Part shown: positions 44,719 through 53,952 of the stretch, piece by piece
Position numbering within the stretch: position 1 is the stretch's first letter
Layout: each line of letters starts with the position of its first letter
Position numbers and translations under genes: made by a program
Assembly (NCBI RefSeq): GCF_016019885.1
Contig: NZ_JAEANY010000001.1
Coordinates: 496,001 to 560,000 of the forward strand
Length of the DNA: 64,000 bases
Direction of reading: 5' to 3'
From: Aurantiacibacter sediminis
Lineage (GTDB): Bacteria; Pseudomonadota; Alphaproteobacteria; Sphingomonadales; Sphingomonadaceae
The notes under the pieces: model-generated
The model's input: only the letters and a program-made list of their open reading frames with translations
Database searches by the model: none
Told to the model about the DNA's origin: nothing

Positions 44719-44838
44719 GCGCCTTCATCTCGGACGAAGTTTTCGTTGACGAAAGCGAAGCCCATCTCGCTTGCCCCCGACTGACTGCATTCGTAACGCG
44801 CATCGGTATCTAACACCGCAGGGCAAGACGGGGGGATC

Positions 44839-46146
44839 ATGGCAGACAATTTGCGTATCGCATTGGCAGGGGTTGGCACGGTGGGTGCAGGTGTCGTTCG
44901 TCTGCTCGAGGAGAATGGCTCGTTGATTGCGAAGCGCGCGGGCCGGACGATCGAGGTCGTCGCGGTATCTGCAAGGGACCGCGCCAAAGACCGGGGCGTC
45001 GATCTGTCCGCCTATGATTGGGAAGACGACATGACTGCCTTTGCCGCGCGCGGCGATGTGGATGTCGTGGTAGAACTGGTCGGCGGATCGGACGGTCCGG
45101 CTCTCGCCCTTGCGCGCAAGGCGCTGGAGAACGGCAAGAGCCTCGTCACCGCCAATAAGGCGATGGTCGCGCATCACGGGCTGGAACTGGCGCAGCTGGC
45201 CGAGCAAAGCGGCGCTGCCTTGCGTTATGAAGCTGCTGTCGCTGGAGGCATCCCGGCCATCAAGGGCCTTGGCGAGGGCGCAGCGGCGAACCGCATCGAG
45301 CGCATTTACGGCATCCTAAACGGCACCTGCAATTACATCCTCTCCGAAATGGAAAGCACGGGGCGCGACTTTGCCGATGTTCTCGCCGAAGCGCAGGCGC
45401 TGGGCTATGCGGAGGCCGACCCGACGTTCGATATCGAAGGCGTGGATGCGGCGCACAAACTCTCGATCCTCGCGGCACTGGGGTTTGGCACGCGGCTGGA
45501 TTTCGCTTCAGTCGATACGAGCGGGATCAGCCGCATTCGCGCCGCCGATATCGCGCAGGCCGATGCGCTGGGCTACGTCATTCGCCTGATAGGTCTCGCG
45601 GATGTTTCGGGGAGCGAGGAATCGCTCCAGCTGTTCCAGCGCGTCGCGCCCTATCTGGTGGCGAAGGATCACCCGCTGGCAGGCGTGTCGGGTCCCACTA
45701 ACGCCGTAGTATGCGAAGGCAATTTCTCGGGTCGACTGCTATTCGAAGGCGCCGGCGCGGGCGATGGCCCGACGGCGAGCGCGGTAGTTGCGGACCTTAT
45801 CGACATAGCGCGTGGCAGTACGCCGCCACCATTCTCCATTCCCGTATCTGCGTTGGAAGAAACCGCGCCTGCAGATCCGGGGCATCGTCGCAATCGCGCC
45901 TACATTCGGATGGTTGTTGCCGATAAGCCCGGCGTCCTGGCGGAGATCACCGCTGCCATGCGCGATGCTGAAGTTTCCATCGAAAGCTTTATTCAGCATG
46001 GCCAGCCTGATGGCGATGACGCCCCTGTACTGATCGGCATGGTCACGCACGAATCGCCCGAAGCTGCGGTAAGCAAGGCACTGACGCTGCTCGAGGGCTC
46101 GCCAAGCCTTGTCGAGGAGCCTCTGGTGATGCGGCTCCTGCGCTAA
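44839..46146 (+). CDS. hom: Homoserine dehydrogenase
   Basis: Reduces aspartate semialdehyde to homoserine for threonine and methionine synthesis. 435 residues: an N-terminal Rossmann motif GVGTVGAGVVRLL (10-22), the catalytic block NGTCNYILSEMESTGRDF (about 156-173), and a C-terminal ACT domain (from about 352, RMVVADKPGVLAEITAAM) for feedback control, probably by threonine. No thrB or thrC is near. Its stop interlocks with that of the convergent gene at 46143. Confidence 0.95.
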   Translation: MADNLRIALAGVGTVGAGVVRLLEENGSLIAKRAGRTIEVVAVSARDRAKDRGVDLSAYDWEDDMTAFAARGDVDVVVELVGGSDGPALALARKALENGKSLVTANKAMVAHHGLELAQLAEQSGAALRYEAAVAGGIPAIKGLGEGAAANRIERIYGILNGTCNYILSEMESTGRDFADVLAEAQALGYAEADPTFDIEGVDAAHKLSILAALGFGTRLDFASVDTSGISRIRAADIAQADALGYVIRLIGLADVSGSEESLQLFQRVAPYLVAKDHPLAGVSGPTNAVVCEGNFSGRLLFEGAGAGDGPTASAVVADLIDIARGSTPPPFSIPVSALEETAPADPGHRRNRAYIRMVVADKPGVLAEITAAMRDAEVSIESFIQHGQPDGDDAPVLIGMVTHESPEAAVSKALTLLEGSPSLVEEPLVMRLLR

Positions 46147-46628
46147 TCATCCTCGGACAAGTCGATCGGGACGCGCTCTCCCGATAGCTGCTCAGCGCTC
46201 GGCGCTGCGTTTTCTACTTCGGTGACCAATTCCACTTGGTCGCTGGCTAACGGCTCCGGCAGGGTGGAAAAATCGAGCATGTAGGCAGGTTCGGGCGCGT
46301 AACCGACGCGGATACATGCAGACGTGCCAACCGCGCCGGGATTAGTCACCCAGCATGGCGGGTCGGTCAGCCCGGGAATGACGGTGCGGTCCGATTGGAC
46401 TTCGCGGGGAATGGGCGAGCGATAGCGTTCGGTCTCATCGAGCTGGCGGCAGACGAGGATCACGCCCTCCTCAGTCGCCTCGGTCTCACACGGCCTTTCT
46501 TCGACGATCGTAAGGGGCACCTCTTGATCGACTTCGGTCTCAACTGCGGGGCCGTAGACCTCCTGCGATGCCGCAGAGACCGGAATTACAGCACTCGCGG
46601 CGCACATTGCGACCAATAGCCTCGACAT
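46143..46628 (-). CDS. Small secreted protein of unknown function
   Basis: About 161 residues from ATG 46628, with GGAGGGTC upstream. Signal peptide about 1-19 (LLVAMCAASAVIPVSA). The mature protein is acidic, with Cys in RPCETEATEEGVILVCRQL and again in PPCWVTN and SACIRVG; the four Cys may form disulfides. The ERYRSPIP block is common in uncharacterised sphingomonad secreted proteins. The open frame continues upstream to 46835 but lacks signals there. Divergent from glpX. Confidence 0.7.
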   Translation of the reverse strand: MSRLLVAMCAASAVIPVSAASQEVYGPAVETEVDQEVPLTIVEERPCETEATEEGVILVCRQLDETERYRSPIPREVQSDRTVIPGLTDPPCWVTNPGAVGTSACIRVGYAPEPAYMLDFSTLPEPLASDQVELVTEVENAAPSAEQLSGERVPIDLSEDD

Positions 46629-46683
46629 CCGCGACCCTCCTGCTAAGCGAGCCGCAACAGAGGCGTTGGAGGCTGAATTACCG

Positions 46684-47676
46684 ATGAATTCGACGGGTTT
46701 AAAAGAGCAGAGCGTGCTTGATCGGGTATTGGTGCTGGAGATGGTGCGGGTCACCGAAAGCGCCGCGATTGCCGCATCCGATCTGATAGGGCGCGGGGAC
46801 GAGAAAGCCGCTGACGCTGCGGCGGTGGAGGCCATGCGCCGCGCCTTCGATACTCTCTATATGGATGGCACCGTCGTTATCGGTGAAGGAGAGCGTGATG
46901 AAGCGCCCATGCTCTATATCGGTGAGAAAGTCGGCGGCGCGCCGGGCAAGGGGCCGAAGATCGACATCGCGCTCGATCCCCTGGAAGGCACGACCATTAC
47001 TGCCAAGGCGGGTCCGAATGCGCTCGCCGTGCTCGCTGCGGCTGAGGAAGGCTGCCTGCTCAACGCGCCTGATGTCTATATGGATAAAATTGCTGTTGGA
47101 CCGGGTTACCCTGCCGATGTGATTAGCCTCGACAAAAGCGTGACCGAGAATGTCGAAGCCGTTGCGGCCGCTAAGGGCGTCGAATCGAAGGACATCATTG
47201 TCTGTGTGCTCGATCGCCCCCGACATGCCGATTTGATTGCAGAGCTGCGAAGTCTCGGCTGCGGCGTTGTGCTGATCGGCGATGGCGATGTGGCCGGTGT
47301 GATCGCGACGACCGATCAAGACACGACAATCGACATGTATATGGGCCAAGGCGGTGCGCCCGAGGGTGTGCTAGCGGCTGCCGCGCTTCGCTGTGTTGGC
47401 GGCCAATTCAATGGTCGCCTCGTCTTCCGCAATGATGATGAACGCGCCCGCGCCGCCAAATGGGGCATCGAAGATCTGGACCGCGTTTATAAGCTGGAAG
47501 ATCTCGCCAAGGGCGACTGCATCTTCGCGGCAACCGGCGTTACCGAAGGATCGCTACTTTCCGGCGTGAAACGGCTTCGTCGACCCAATGGCGACCGGGT
47601 GATGACGACCGAAAGCGTGGTGATGCGCGCAAGTTCGGGCACCGTGCGCTGGATCAAGGGCGAGCACCGACTTTGA
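46684..47676 (+). CDS. glpX: Class II fructose-1,6-bisphosphatase
   Basis: Gluconeogenic phosphatase (FBP to fructose 6-phosphate). 330 residues from ATG 46684; TTGGAGG lies 11 bases upstream. The lithium-sensitive phosphatase motif IALDPLEGTTITAKAG (about 97-112), the DGTVVIGEGERDEAPML segment and CILDRP-like CVLDRPRHADLI are typical of GlpX. No glycerol genes accompany it. Two other central carbon genes, gpmA and the hexose mutase, lie elsewhere in the window. Confidence 0.94.
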   Translation: MNSTGLKEQSVLDRVLVLEMVRVTESAAIAASDLIGRGDEKAADAAAVEAMRRAFDTLYMDGTVVIGEGERDEAPMLYIGEKVGGAPGKGPKIDIALDPLEGTTITAKAGPNALAVLAAAEEGCLLNAPDVYMDKIAVGPGYPADVISLDKSVTENVEAVAAAKGVESKDIIVCVLDRPRHADLIAELRSLGCGVVLIGDGDVAGVIATTDQDTTIDMYMGQGGAPEGVLAAAALRCVGGQFNGRLVFRNDDERARAAKWGIEDLDRVYKLEDLAKGDCIFAATGVTEGSLLSGVKRLRRPNGDRVMTTESVVMRASSGTVRWIKGEHRL

Positions 47677-47716
47677 ATTAAGTTGCGGTTTGAAACTTTT
47701 CTGCTAGTCTGTCGGC

Positions 47717-48070
47717 ATGAAAAAGGCAGACAGTCTTTCGCTTTCCGATCACGTACGGCTCGAATTGGATCTTGCACATCGAAAGGTCAAGCCAGCTTCG
47801 TCCTTCCGACATCTTGAGCGCGCGCATGTGCTGTCTCAATATTCGACGAAGGATCATACGGCTGTTCATTTTGCCATGCTGCGATGGGCGTGGCAGCAGC
47901 GAGACTGGCGGGAAGGAACCGGCCAGATTGTTCGCCTGATTGGCGCGATGACCAAAACGGCATTCGGCTTGATCCCGGCAGGAAACACCGGGGGAAGCAA
48001 TGTGAGCCCGATTAAGCCGATGCCGATCCCGGACGATCTTGCCGCCATTATCGCTTCCTGTCGCCTCTGA
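47717..48070 (+). CDS. DUF3703 domain protein
   Basis: 117 residues. FRHLERAHVLSQYSTKDHTAVH, WAWQQRDWREGTGQIVRLIG and PAGNTGGSNVSPIKPMPIPD match the DUF3703 family, which is widespread and of unknown function. No signal peptide; one hydrophobic patch (about 72-85). It lies alone between glpX and prs. Confidence 0.8.
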   Translation: MKKADSLSLSDHVRLELDLAHRKVKPASSFRHLERAHVLSQYSTKDHTAVHFAMLRWAWQQRDWREGTGQIVRLIGAMTKTAFGLIPAGNTGGSNVSPIKPMPIPDDLAAIIASCRL

Positions 48071-48160
48071 TCTGAGGACAACCTGATTTCCCCCTCTGTT
48101 GCGTTTCCATGACTCTCGGCTAGGCACGCTCAAGCACTCGCTCAAAGGGATTCGTTCTCC

Positions 48161-49096
48161 ATGAAGATCATGTCCGGCAACTCCAACATGCCGCTCGCAC
48201 GCGCTATTGCAGCCTATCTCGAGGCTCCATTGACCGACGCGAGCGTCCGCCGCTTTGCCGACGAAGAGGTTTTTATCGAGATCCATGAGAATGTACGCGG
48301 GGAAGACGTATTCATCGTCCAGTCGACGAGCTTTCCGGCGAATGACAATTTGATGGAATTGCTAATCGGCATAGATGCACTGCGCCGTGCATCGGCCAAG
48401 CGGATCACGGCGGTGGTGCCCTATTTCGGCTACGCCCGGCAAGATCGCAAACCCGGCCCGCGCACGCCGATTTCGGCGAAGTTGGTGGCTAACCTGATTA
48501 CCGAAGCAGGCGCGGATCGCGTGCTTGCCGTCGACCTGCATGCCGGGCAAATTCAGGGCTTCTTCGATATTCCGACGGACAATCTCTACGCCGCGCCCAC
48601 CATGGCGGCGGACATTCAGGCGCGTTACGGCGATGAAGACCTCATGGTCGTGTCGCCCGATGTCGGCGGCGTGGTGCGTGCCCGCGCGCTTGCCAAGCGC
48701 CTCGACAACGCGCCGCTCGCTATCGTCGACAAGCGCCGCGATCGCCCGGGCGAAAGCGAAGTTATGAATATCATTGGTGACGTGAAGGGGCGCAGCTGCA
48801 TCCTGATTGACGATATCGTCGATTCTGGCGGCACGCTGTGCAATGCGGCGCAGGCGCTGCTCGATCAGGGCGCGAAAAGCGTGGCCGCTTATATTACGCA
48901 TGGCGTGCTCTCGGGCGGAGCAGTGGCCCGGGTCGACAAATCAGCGCTCAAGGAACTGGTCATAACAGACAGCATCCAGCCCACTGAAGCGGCGCACCAA
49001 TCTGATCGCATTCGAGTGCTGACAATCGCTCCCTTGCTAGGCGAGGCGATGCGCCGGATTGCGGACGAAAGCTCGGTGTCGAGCCTGTTCGACTGA
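48161..49096 (+). CDS. prs: Ribose-phosphate pyrophosphokinase
   Basis: Makes PRPP from ribose 5-phosphate and ATP, the substrate used by several enzymes in this window (NadC, Apt and, through purine synthesis, PurE/PurK). 311 residues. ATP loop [33 protein letters not shown], catalytic [19 protein letters not shown] and the PRPP motif [14 protein letters not shown] are all intact. Its stop codon directly abuts the stop of the convergent AraC gene. Confidence 0.96.
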   Translation: MKIMSGNSNMPLARAIAAYLEAPLTDASVRRFADEEVFIEIHENVRGEDVFIVQSTSFPANDNLMELLIGIDALRRASAKRITAVVPYFGYARQDRKPGPRTPISAKLVANLITEAGADRVLAVDLHAGQIQGFFDIPTDNLYAAPTMAADIQARYGDEDLMVVSPDVGGVVRARALAKRLDNAPLAIVDKRRDRPGESEVMNIIGDVKGRSCILIDDIVDSGGTLCNAAQALLDQGAKSVAAYITHGVLSGGAVARVDKSALKELVITDSIQPTEAAHQSDRIRVLTIAPLLGEAMRRIADESSVSSLFD

Positions 49097-50077
49097 TCAG
49101 CCTTCAGGCGGCCCTGAACGCGGTTCGCTATCGGGATCACGCCAGGGCCCCAGCTCTTCCGGATCCAACCGGTTGAGCGCATCGAGCCTTCGGCGTTGCC
49201 GCACTTCCAGAGCTAGCCGCAGAAACGGATGCATGCCGTTTTTGAGCTCGCCGGGAGACATGTCGAAGAAAGCACGCACTTCCTTGATCTGGTGCGATTG
49301 GTCGAAATAGCGATCTTCGATTTCTGGCTGGTCTTCCGGCCTGGCGACACCCAGGAGAGCCGCACCCATATCCAGCGCGCGTGCCCGGCGCAGCGCCTGT
49401 TTGGGCGTGATGCCGAAGGATTGCTTGATACAGCGCTCTATGGTGCGTTTGGATACCGATTGCCGGCTGGCAAATTCTTCTACTGTTATTTCCGGTTCCG
49501 CCAAGCAAGCGGTCTCAAACGCGCGGCTGATCGCATCCGGACGCTCTTTCCCGCCCTGCGCGACGAGCGGCCTCAGGAAATCTTCCTCCAGCACGGCAAG
49601 CCACGTCTCATAGTCATTGCCCAGCGGGACAAGCTTGGCGAGCGGAATGTCGCGGCCGAAATACTCATCGAGATCGATAATGCGGTTGACCGTTTCGGAG
49701 GGAGGCGGGAAGCCCAGCAATTGCGCTGCCCCTGCGTTAAAGTGAAGGGCGATGGCGGTGTATTTGCCGGCGATGCTGAGCGGCATACGCCGCGTTTGCG
49801 GCCCGAAATAAAGCGCCTTGCCGTGCTTGCCAGGTTGCCAGCTTTGTTCGCCATCAGCGGTGCCTGCCGTCCACGCATCGTGGAAGATAAAGGTGATGCA
49901 AGGGTGATCCACAGTGCGACCGCAATGGACGCGAACGCCGGGTGGCAACTCCCCTTCCGACATGCTCCACCAGTAAAGCCATGGCCGCAGGTCGGGCGCA
50001 GGCGCGCGGGACATTGCGAGGGGCGCGCCACTTTTGGTCGCACCTGTTTGCGATGTGATCTGCGGCCCCTTGTTCAT
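49097..50077 (-). CDS. AraC-family transcriptional regulator
   Basis: About 326 residues from ATG 50077 (an in-frame ATG at 50131 is less likely). The C-terminal half carries an AraC-type DNA-binding domain: VEEFASRQSVSKRTIERCI as the first helix-turn-helix and FGITPKQALRRARAL following. The N-terminal region (residues 1-150), with LYFGPQTRRMPLSIAGKYTA, resembles the sensing domain of AraC regulators; its ligand is unknown. Divergent from hisN, with 65 bases between. Confidence 0.87.
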   Translation of the reverse strand: MNKGPQITSQTGATKSGAPLAMSRAPAPDLRPWLYWWSMSEGELPPGVRVHCGRTVDHPCITFIFHDAWTAGTADGEQSWQPGKHGKALYFGPQTRRMPLSIAGKYTAIALHFNAGAAQLLGFPPPSETVNRIIDLDEYFGRDIPLAKLVPLGNDYETWLAVLEEDFLRPLVAQGGKERPDAISRAFETACLAEPEITVEEFASRQSVSKRTIERCIKQSFGITPKQALRRARALDMGAALLGVARPEDQPEIEDRYFDQSHQIKEVRAFFDMSPGELKNGMHPFLRLALEVRQRRRLDALNRLDPEELGPWRDPDSEPRSGPPEG

Positions 50078-50142
50078 TGCTTTCGTTCTTGCGTAAAGAA
50101 ACTGCAAAATGCAACTTTCCACTCTCGCCATAGAAAGCGATT

Positions 50143-50919
50143 ATGATCTCATCTTCTGATATTGCCCTGGCGCATCGCCTTGCCGATGCCGCCCGGGCTG
50201 AAATCCGCCCGCTCTTTCGCACTGGTCTCGGCAGTGAATCGAAAGGCGATGCCACGCCGGTGACAGAGGCCGATCGCAATGCCGAAACCGCGATGCGCAA
50301 AATCATCGAAGTTGAATGCTCGGCCGATGGCATTCATGGCGAGGAATCTGGCGTGAAAGAAGGCGTATCGGGCCGCCAATGGGTCCTTGATCCGATCGAC
50401 GGGACCACCGCCTTCCTTGCTGGTCGACCGATTTTCGGCACATTGATCGCGCTTCTCGCAGACGGTTTTCCAGTGCTCGGCGTGATCGACCAGCCGATCC
50501 TCGGCGAACGCTGGCTGGGCGTGTCGGGGCAGGAAACCACATTCAACGGCAAAGCCGTTTCCACACGCCGTTGCCCCGAACTCGACAAGGCGACAATCGC
50601 CACGACAGGGCCGCATTATTTCTCGGTAGAGCAGGGCGATCGCTTCATGGCGCTGGCAGGGCAAACCGATCACAAGCGGATGGTGATGGGCGGCGACTGC
50701 TATAATTACGGCTGCCTGGCATCCGGCCATCTCGACATCGTCTGCGAGGCGGGACTTCAGCTATACGACTATGCCGCTCTCGTACCCGTCGTGGAAGGCG
50801 CGGGCGGTGTTATGGGGGACTGGCGCGGGGAGCCGCTGCACGCAGGCTCTGATGGCACGGTGCTCGCTTTAGGCGATGCGGCACGGCTGGATGATGTGGT
50901 CGAGATTCTAGCTGGCTGA
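50143..50919 (+). CDS. hisN: Histidinol-phosphatase, inositol monophosphatase family
   Basis: 258 residues. Metal-site motifs of the IMPase fold: GEESGVKEG (about 66-74), WVLDPIDGTTAFLAGRP (about 81-97), and GGDCYNYGCLASGHLDIV near the C-terminus. The size and the GTTAFLAGRP segment favour the HisN type, which removes phosphate from histidinol phosphate in histidine synthesis; a generic inositol phosphatase role cannot be excluded. Confidence 0.85.
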   Translation: MISSSDIALAHRLADAARAEIRPLFRTGLGSESKGDATPVTEADRNAETAMRKIIEVECSADGIHGEESGVKEGVSGRQWVLDPIDGTTAFLAGRPIFGTLIALLADGFPVLGVIDQPILGERWLGVSGQETTFNGKAVSTRRCPELDKATIATTGPHYFSVEQGDRFMALAGQTDHKRMVMGGDCYNYGCLASGHLDIVCEAGLQLYDYAALVPVVEGAGGVMGDWRGEPLHAGSDGTVLALGDAARLDDVVEILAG

Positions 50920-51044
50920 GGCTCTTTCCGATCCGGACATCCGCATCATTTCTGCTTACTGCTTCAGGCGAACCCGCGCGGCTTTGACACGAGGCCTTCT
51001 TTTTGCAAATTAACATAGGTTACGTGTGAAATAGGGGGTATTTT

Positions 51045-51869
51045 ATGCAAGGTCAGGTTCTTGGCTTCTCGGGCGCGGACGGCGCCATCACCGGCGATGA
51101 TGGCAAGAGATACAAATTCACAAGAAGCGAATGGAAAAGTGAGCGCGATCCGCGTGGCGGCGAACGCGTGGATTTCATTGAAAATGCAGACGGCACTGCG
51201 GGCGAGATTTATCCGCTGAAACGCGCAGCTGCGGCGCCTGATTTCGGCGCGGTATTGCAGAGCGGGGGTGAAGGGCTTTCCCGCATGGCAGAGGGCGCAG
51301 GCGCTTCCGGCATCGTCGAGAAAATGAAAAGCGCGCCAGCCATGGTGATTGCGGGACTAATCCTCTTCGTTTGCCTGCTCCTTCCTTATATCAGCGTCTC
51401 TTTCATGGGCTCGGACGATACCACGTCACTGATCGGCTTTGCTGTTGGTGGCAGTACCGATCTGGCAGACCTTGCAGATTATGCCCGCGACCGGGCCGAG
51501 AACACGTGGCTGATGGCGGAAAGCGACCGCGCCACCTTGCGAGACGTGGCGACTGTCTTCGACGGATTGGCAATCATGGGCTGGACGTTGCTGATCCTTC
51601 CGATCTTTGCGGGCGTCACCATCTTTCGCGCCATCAAAGGCCAGCCGACGCGGACTTTCGAAATCCTGACGATCGTCGCCACTGGCTGGGCGATGCTCTA
51701 TTTCATCGGAGTTCAGGAAGTAATGGCTGGCGCGATTGAGCAACGGCTTGGCGGTTTCATTTCGGCAGACAGCGTGCGCGAAGGTTGGTCTCTGGGCTTT
51801 GGCGGCTACCTGCTCATCCTGCTTGCGGTCGCCACCGTCCTCAACCTGACAGGCAAGCTGAAATTCTAG
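51045..51869 (+). CDS. Membrane protein with cold-shock-like N-terminal domain
   Basis: 274 residues. The first 58 read like a nucleic-acid-binding OB/cold-shock fold: GQVLGFSGADGAITGDDGK, a YKFTRSEW strand and GGERVDFIENADGTAGEI. A linker (60-95) follows, then about four membrane helices (near 102-124, 183-203, 213-230 and 246-268). Fusion of a small OB-like domain to a membrane anchor is unusual, but variants occur as uncharacterised proteins in sphingomonads. Not obviously in an operon. Function unknown. Confidence 0.72.
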   Translation: MQGQVLGFSGADGAITGDDGKRYKFTRSEWKSERDPRGGERVDFIENADGTAGEIYPLKRAAAAPDFGAVLQSGGEGLSRMAEGAGASGIVEKMKSAPAMVIAGLILFVCLLLPYISVSFMGSDDTTSLIGFAVGGSTDLADLADYARDRAENTWLMAESDRATLRDVATVFDGLAIMGWTLLILPIFAGVTIFRAIKGQPTRTFEILTIVATGWAMLYFIGVQEVMAGAIEQRLGGFISADSVREGWSLGFGGYLLILLAVATVLNLTGKLKF

Positions 51870-51922
51870 TTTGAGATGGCAGCGGCTTAAGCTGTTCCGC
51901 GAACCAGCGGCACAACATTCGA

Positions 51923-51957
51923 CGGCGGGGCGCGCGAAAGCGCGCTCCGCCGCTTGC
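51923..51957 (+). terminator. Hairpin upstream of rpmI, possible terminator
   Basis: Stem GGCGGGGCGCGC (51924-51935) with GCGCGCTCCGCC (51940-51951), one G-T wobble, GAAA tetraloop. Only TTGCATTTCG follows, so termination strength is uncertain. It closes off the membrane-protein gene ending at 51869; the rest of 51870-52084 shows no gene. Confidence 0.5.
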
Positions 51958-52084
51958 ATTTCGCCGCGAAACCGCTAAATGCGCGCCTTCACTGACACGT
52001 GATTCATTTGCCGGTCTGGCCGTTAGGGCTGCCAGGGCTGGTTGAACGTGTTTCTGACCCACATCCTTTTAGGGGAGAACGAAA

Positions 52085-52288
52085 ATGCCCAAACTGAAGA
52101 CCAAGAGCGGCGTGAAGAAGCGCTTCAAGCTCACCGCCACCGGCAAGGTCAAGCATGGCGTTGCAGGTAAGCGCCACCGCCTGATCAGCCACAGTGCAAA
52201 GTATATCCGCCAGCAGCGCGGCACCAAGGTTCTGGCGAAAGCCGACCAGGCAGCCGTGAAAAAGTGGGCGCCCTACGGGCTGGATTGA
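52085..52288 (+). CDS. rpmI: 50S ribosomal protein L35
   Basis: 67 residues, Lys/Arg-rich, starting [19 protein letters not shown] and containing [11 protein letters not shown], all diagnostic for bL35. GGGGAGAACGAAA precedes the ATG. It pairs with rplT as in most bacteria, but infC is absent from this end and a large inverted repeat lies between the two genes. Confidence 0.97.
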   Translation: MPKLKTKSGVKKRFKLTATGKVKHGVAGKRHRLISHSAKYIRQQRGTKVLAKADQAAVKKWAPYGLD

Positions 52289-52310
52289 TTCGAAGAGCGG
52301 CTCCTGCCCG

Positions 52311-52370
52311 CTCCCCCTCCCAGCCACCCGATATTGTCTCGGGTGAGCATCGGGTGGCTGGGAGGGGGAG
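52311..52370. repeat. Perfect 22-bp inverted repeat between rpmI and rplT
   Basis: Arms at 52311-52332 and 52349-52370 are exact reverse complements (core CCTCCCAGCCACCCGAT) with a 16-base spacer; CCCG/CGGG extends the stem outside a one-base bulge. The rpmI-rplT transcript would form one of the strongest hairpins in the window. No T-tract follows, so it is not a standard terminator. Confidence 0.88.
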
Positions 52371-52408
52371 ACGGGCCGGCACCGAGCAGATTACAAAGGA
52401 TATAAGAT

Positions 52409-52768
52409 ATGCCTCGCATTAAACGTGGTACGACCACCCGCACCAAGCACAAGCGTCTTCTGGAACAGGCCAAGGGTTACCGCGGCCGCCGCAAGAATAC
52501 GATCCGCGTCGCGCGCCAGGCCGTCGAAAAGGCCGGCCAGTACGCCTATCGCGACCGCAAGGTTAAGAAGCGCAACTTCCGCGCCCTCTGGATCCAGCGC
52601 ATCAACGCTGCTGTCCGCGCCGAAGGCCTCACCTATTCGCAGTTCATGCACGGCGTGAAGCTGGCAGGTATCGAGCTCGACCGTAAGGTCATGGCCGATC
52701 TCGCCATGAACGAAGGCGAAGCCTTTGGTCACATCATCAAGCAGGCCAAGGAAGCGCTTCCGGCCTAA
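52409..52768 (+). CDS. rplT: 50S ribosomal protein L20
   Basis: 119 residues, the usual bL20 length. [20 protein letters not shown] opens the protein and [20 protein letters not shown] follows; the C-terminal globular domain contains [16 protein letters not shown]. In other bacteria L20 represses its own operon by binding an mRNA structure upstream; the inverted repeat before this gene is a place to look for such a role, but no sequence match to a known site is claimed. A terminator follows at 52793. Confidence 0.97.
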   Translation: MPRIKRGTTTRTKHKRLLEQAKGYRGRRKNTIRVARQAVEKAGQYAYRDRKVKKRNFRALWIQRINAAVRAEGLTYSQFMHGVKLAGIELDRKVMADLAMNEGEAFGHIIKQAKEALPA

Positions 52769-52792
52769 TTGGTGAAATGCACGAAATCAGGA

Positions 52793-52822
52793 AGCGCCAT
52801 CCGAAAGGGTGGCGCTTTTTGT
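52793..52822 (+). terminator. Intrinsic terminator after rplT
   Basis: Stem GCGCCATCC (52794-52802) with GGGTGGCGC (52807-52815), GAAA tetraloop, then TTTTT. It separates rpmI-rplT from pheST, whose own start is only 27 bases beyond. Confidence 0.9.
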
Positions 52823-52848
52823 TTGTCCCCTTTAAGCGGTCCCGCATC

Positions 52849-53952
52849 ATGAGCACCGAACAGGAAAATCAGGTCACCCAGACGCTCGAACGGCTGCACC
52901 AGGCTGCCAGCGTCAGCGATGTCGAAGCCATTCGCGTGGAAGCGCTGGGCAAGCAGGGCTGGATCAGCCAGCTGATGAAAACGCTCGGCAAGATGACGGC
53001 TGAAGAACGGCAGACCGAAGCGCCGCGGATCCAGGGCATTCGCGCCCGTGTGGCCGACGCGATCGAGGATCGCAAAGCTGCGCTCGAAGCGGCCGAATTG
53101 GAAGCGCGCCTCGCCACGGAAACGCTCGACCTCACCCTGCCTGCACCTGACGCGCCGCGTGGCAGCGTGCACCCGGTCAGCCAGATGATGGACGAGCTGG
53201 CTGAGATTTTCGCCGACATGGGCTTCTCGGTCGCCACCGGCCCGGAGATCGAGGACGACTGGTACAATTTCACCGCGCTCAACATGCCGGAAAGCCATCC
53301 GGCGCGCGCGATGCACGATACCTTCTATTTCCCGGACCCTGCGCCCAAGGGTGGTAAGATGCTGCTTCGCACGCATACTTCGCCGGTGCAGATCCGCACG
53401 ATGATGAGGGACGGCGCACCGCTGCGAATCATCGCGCCCGGCCGGGTTTATCGCTCGGACAGCGACGCCACGCATACGCCGATGTTCCATCAGGTCGAAG
53501 GCCTCGTGATCGATAAGGGCATTCACCTCGGTCACCTTAAGTGGACGCTGGAGACTTTCTTGAAGGCGTTCTTCGAGACCGACGATATCGTTCTGCGCCT
53601 GCGCCCGAGCTACTTCCCGTTCACCGAACCTTCCGTAGAAGTCGATGTCGGCTTTGCCATCGTTGACGGCAAGCGCGTGCTGGGCGGCAGCGGCGATGCG
53701 CCCGGCCATGCGTGGATGGAGCTTCTCGGCAGCGGCATGGTCAATCGCCGCGTGATCGAATTTGCCGGGCTTGATCCTGACGAGTGGCAGGGCTTTGCCT
53801 GGGGCCTCGGCGTCGATCGTCTCGCCATGCTGAAATACGGCATGGACGATCTGCGCGCCTTCTTCGATGGCGATGCGCGCTGGCTGCAGCACTACGGTTT
53901 TTCAGGTCTCGACCAGCCTACCCTGTCCGGCGGCGTGGGAGCAAAAGCATGA
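52849..53952 (+). CDS. pheS: Phenylalanyl-tRNA synthetase alpha subunit
   Basis: Catalytic class II subunit, about 367 residues from ATG 52849. Class II motifs: [20 protein letters not shown] and the motif 2 stretch [20 protein letters not shown], then motif 3 [18 protein letters not shown]. The open frame extends upstream to 52777 through the terminator, but this lies outside the family's N-terminus. No strong ribosome site precedes the ATG. It overlaps pheT by four bases. Confidence 0.96.
   Translation: MSTEQENQVTQTLERLHQAASVSDVEAIRVEALGKQGWISQLMKTLGKMTAEERQTEAPRIQGIRARVADAIEDRKAALEAAELEARLATETLDLTLPAPDAPRGSVHPVSQMMDELAEIFADMGFSVATGPEIEDDWYNFTALNMPESHPARAMHDTFYFPDPAPKGGKMLLRTHTSPVQIRTMMRDGAPLRIIAPGRVYRSDSDATHTPMFHQVEGLVIDKGIHLGHLKWTLETFLKAFFETDDIVLRLRPSYFPFTEPSVEVDVGFAIVDGKRVLGGSGDAPGHAWMELLGSGMVNRRVIEFAGLDPDEWQGFAWGLGVDRLAMLKYGMDDLRAFFDGDARWLQHYGFSGLDQPTLSGGVGAKA

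Noticed and set aside
52777-52848. Possible Phe-rich leader peptide controlling pheST (three Phe before pheS)
   Set aside because: The Phe codons come from the T-tract of the rplT terminator. The frame runs into pheS without a stop and there is no alternative antiterminator fold.
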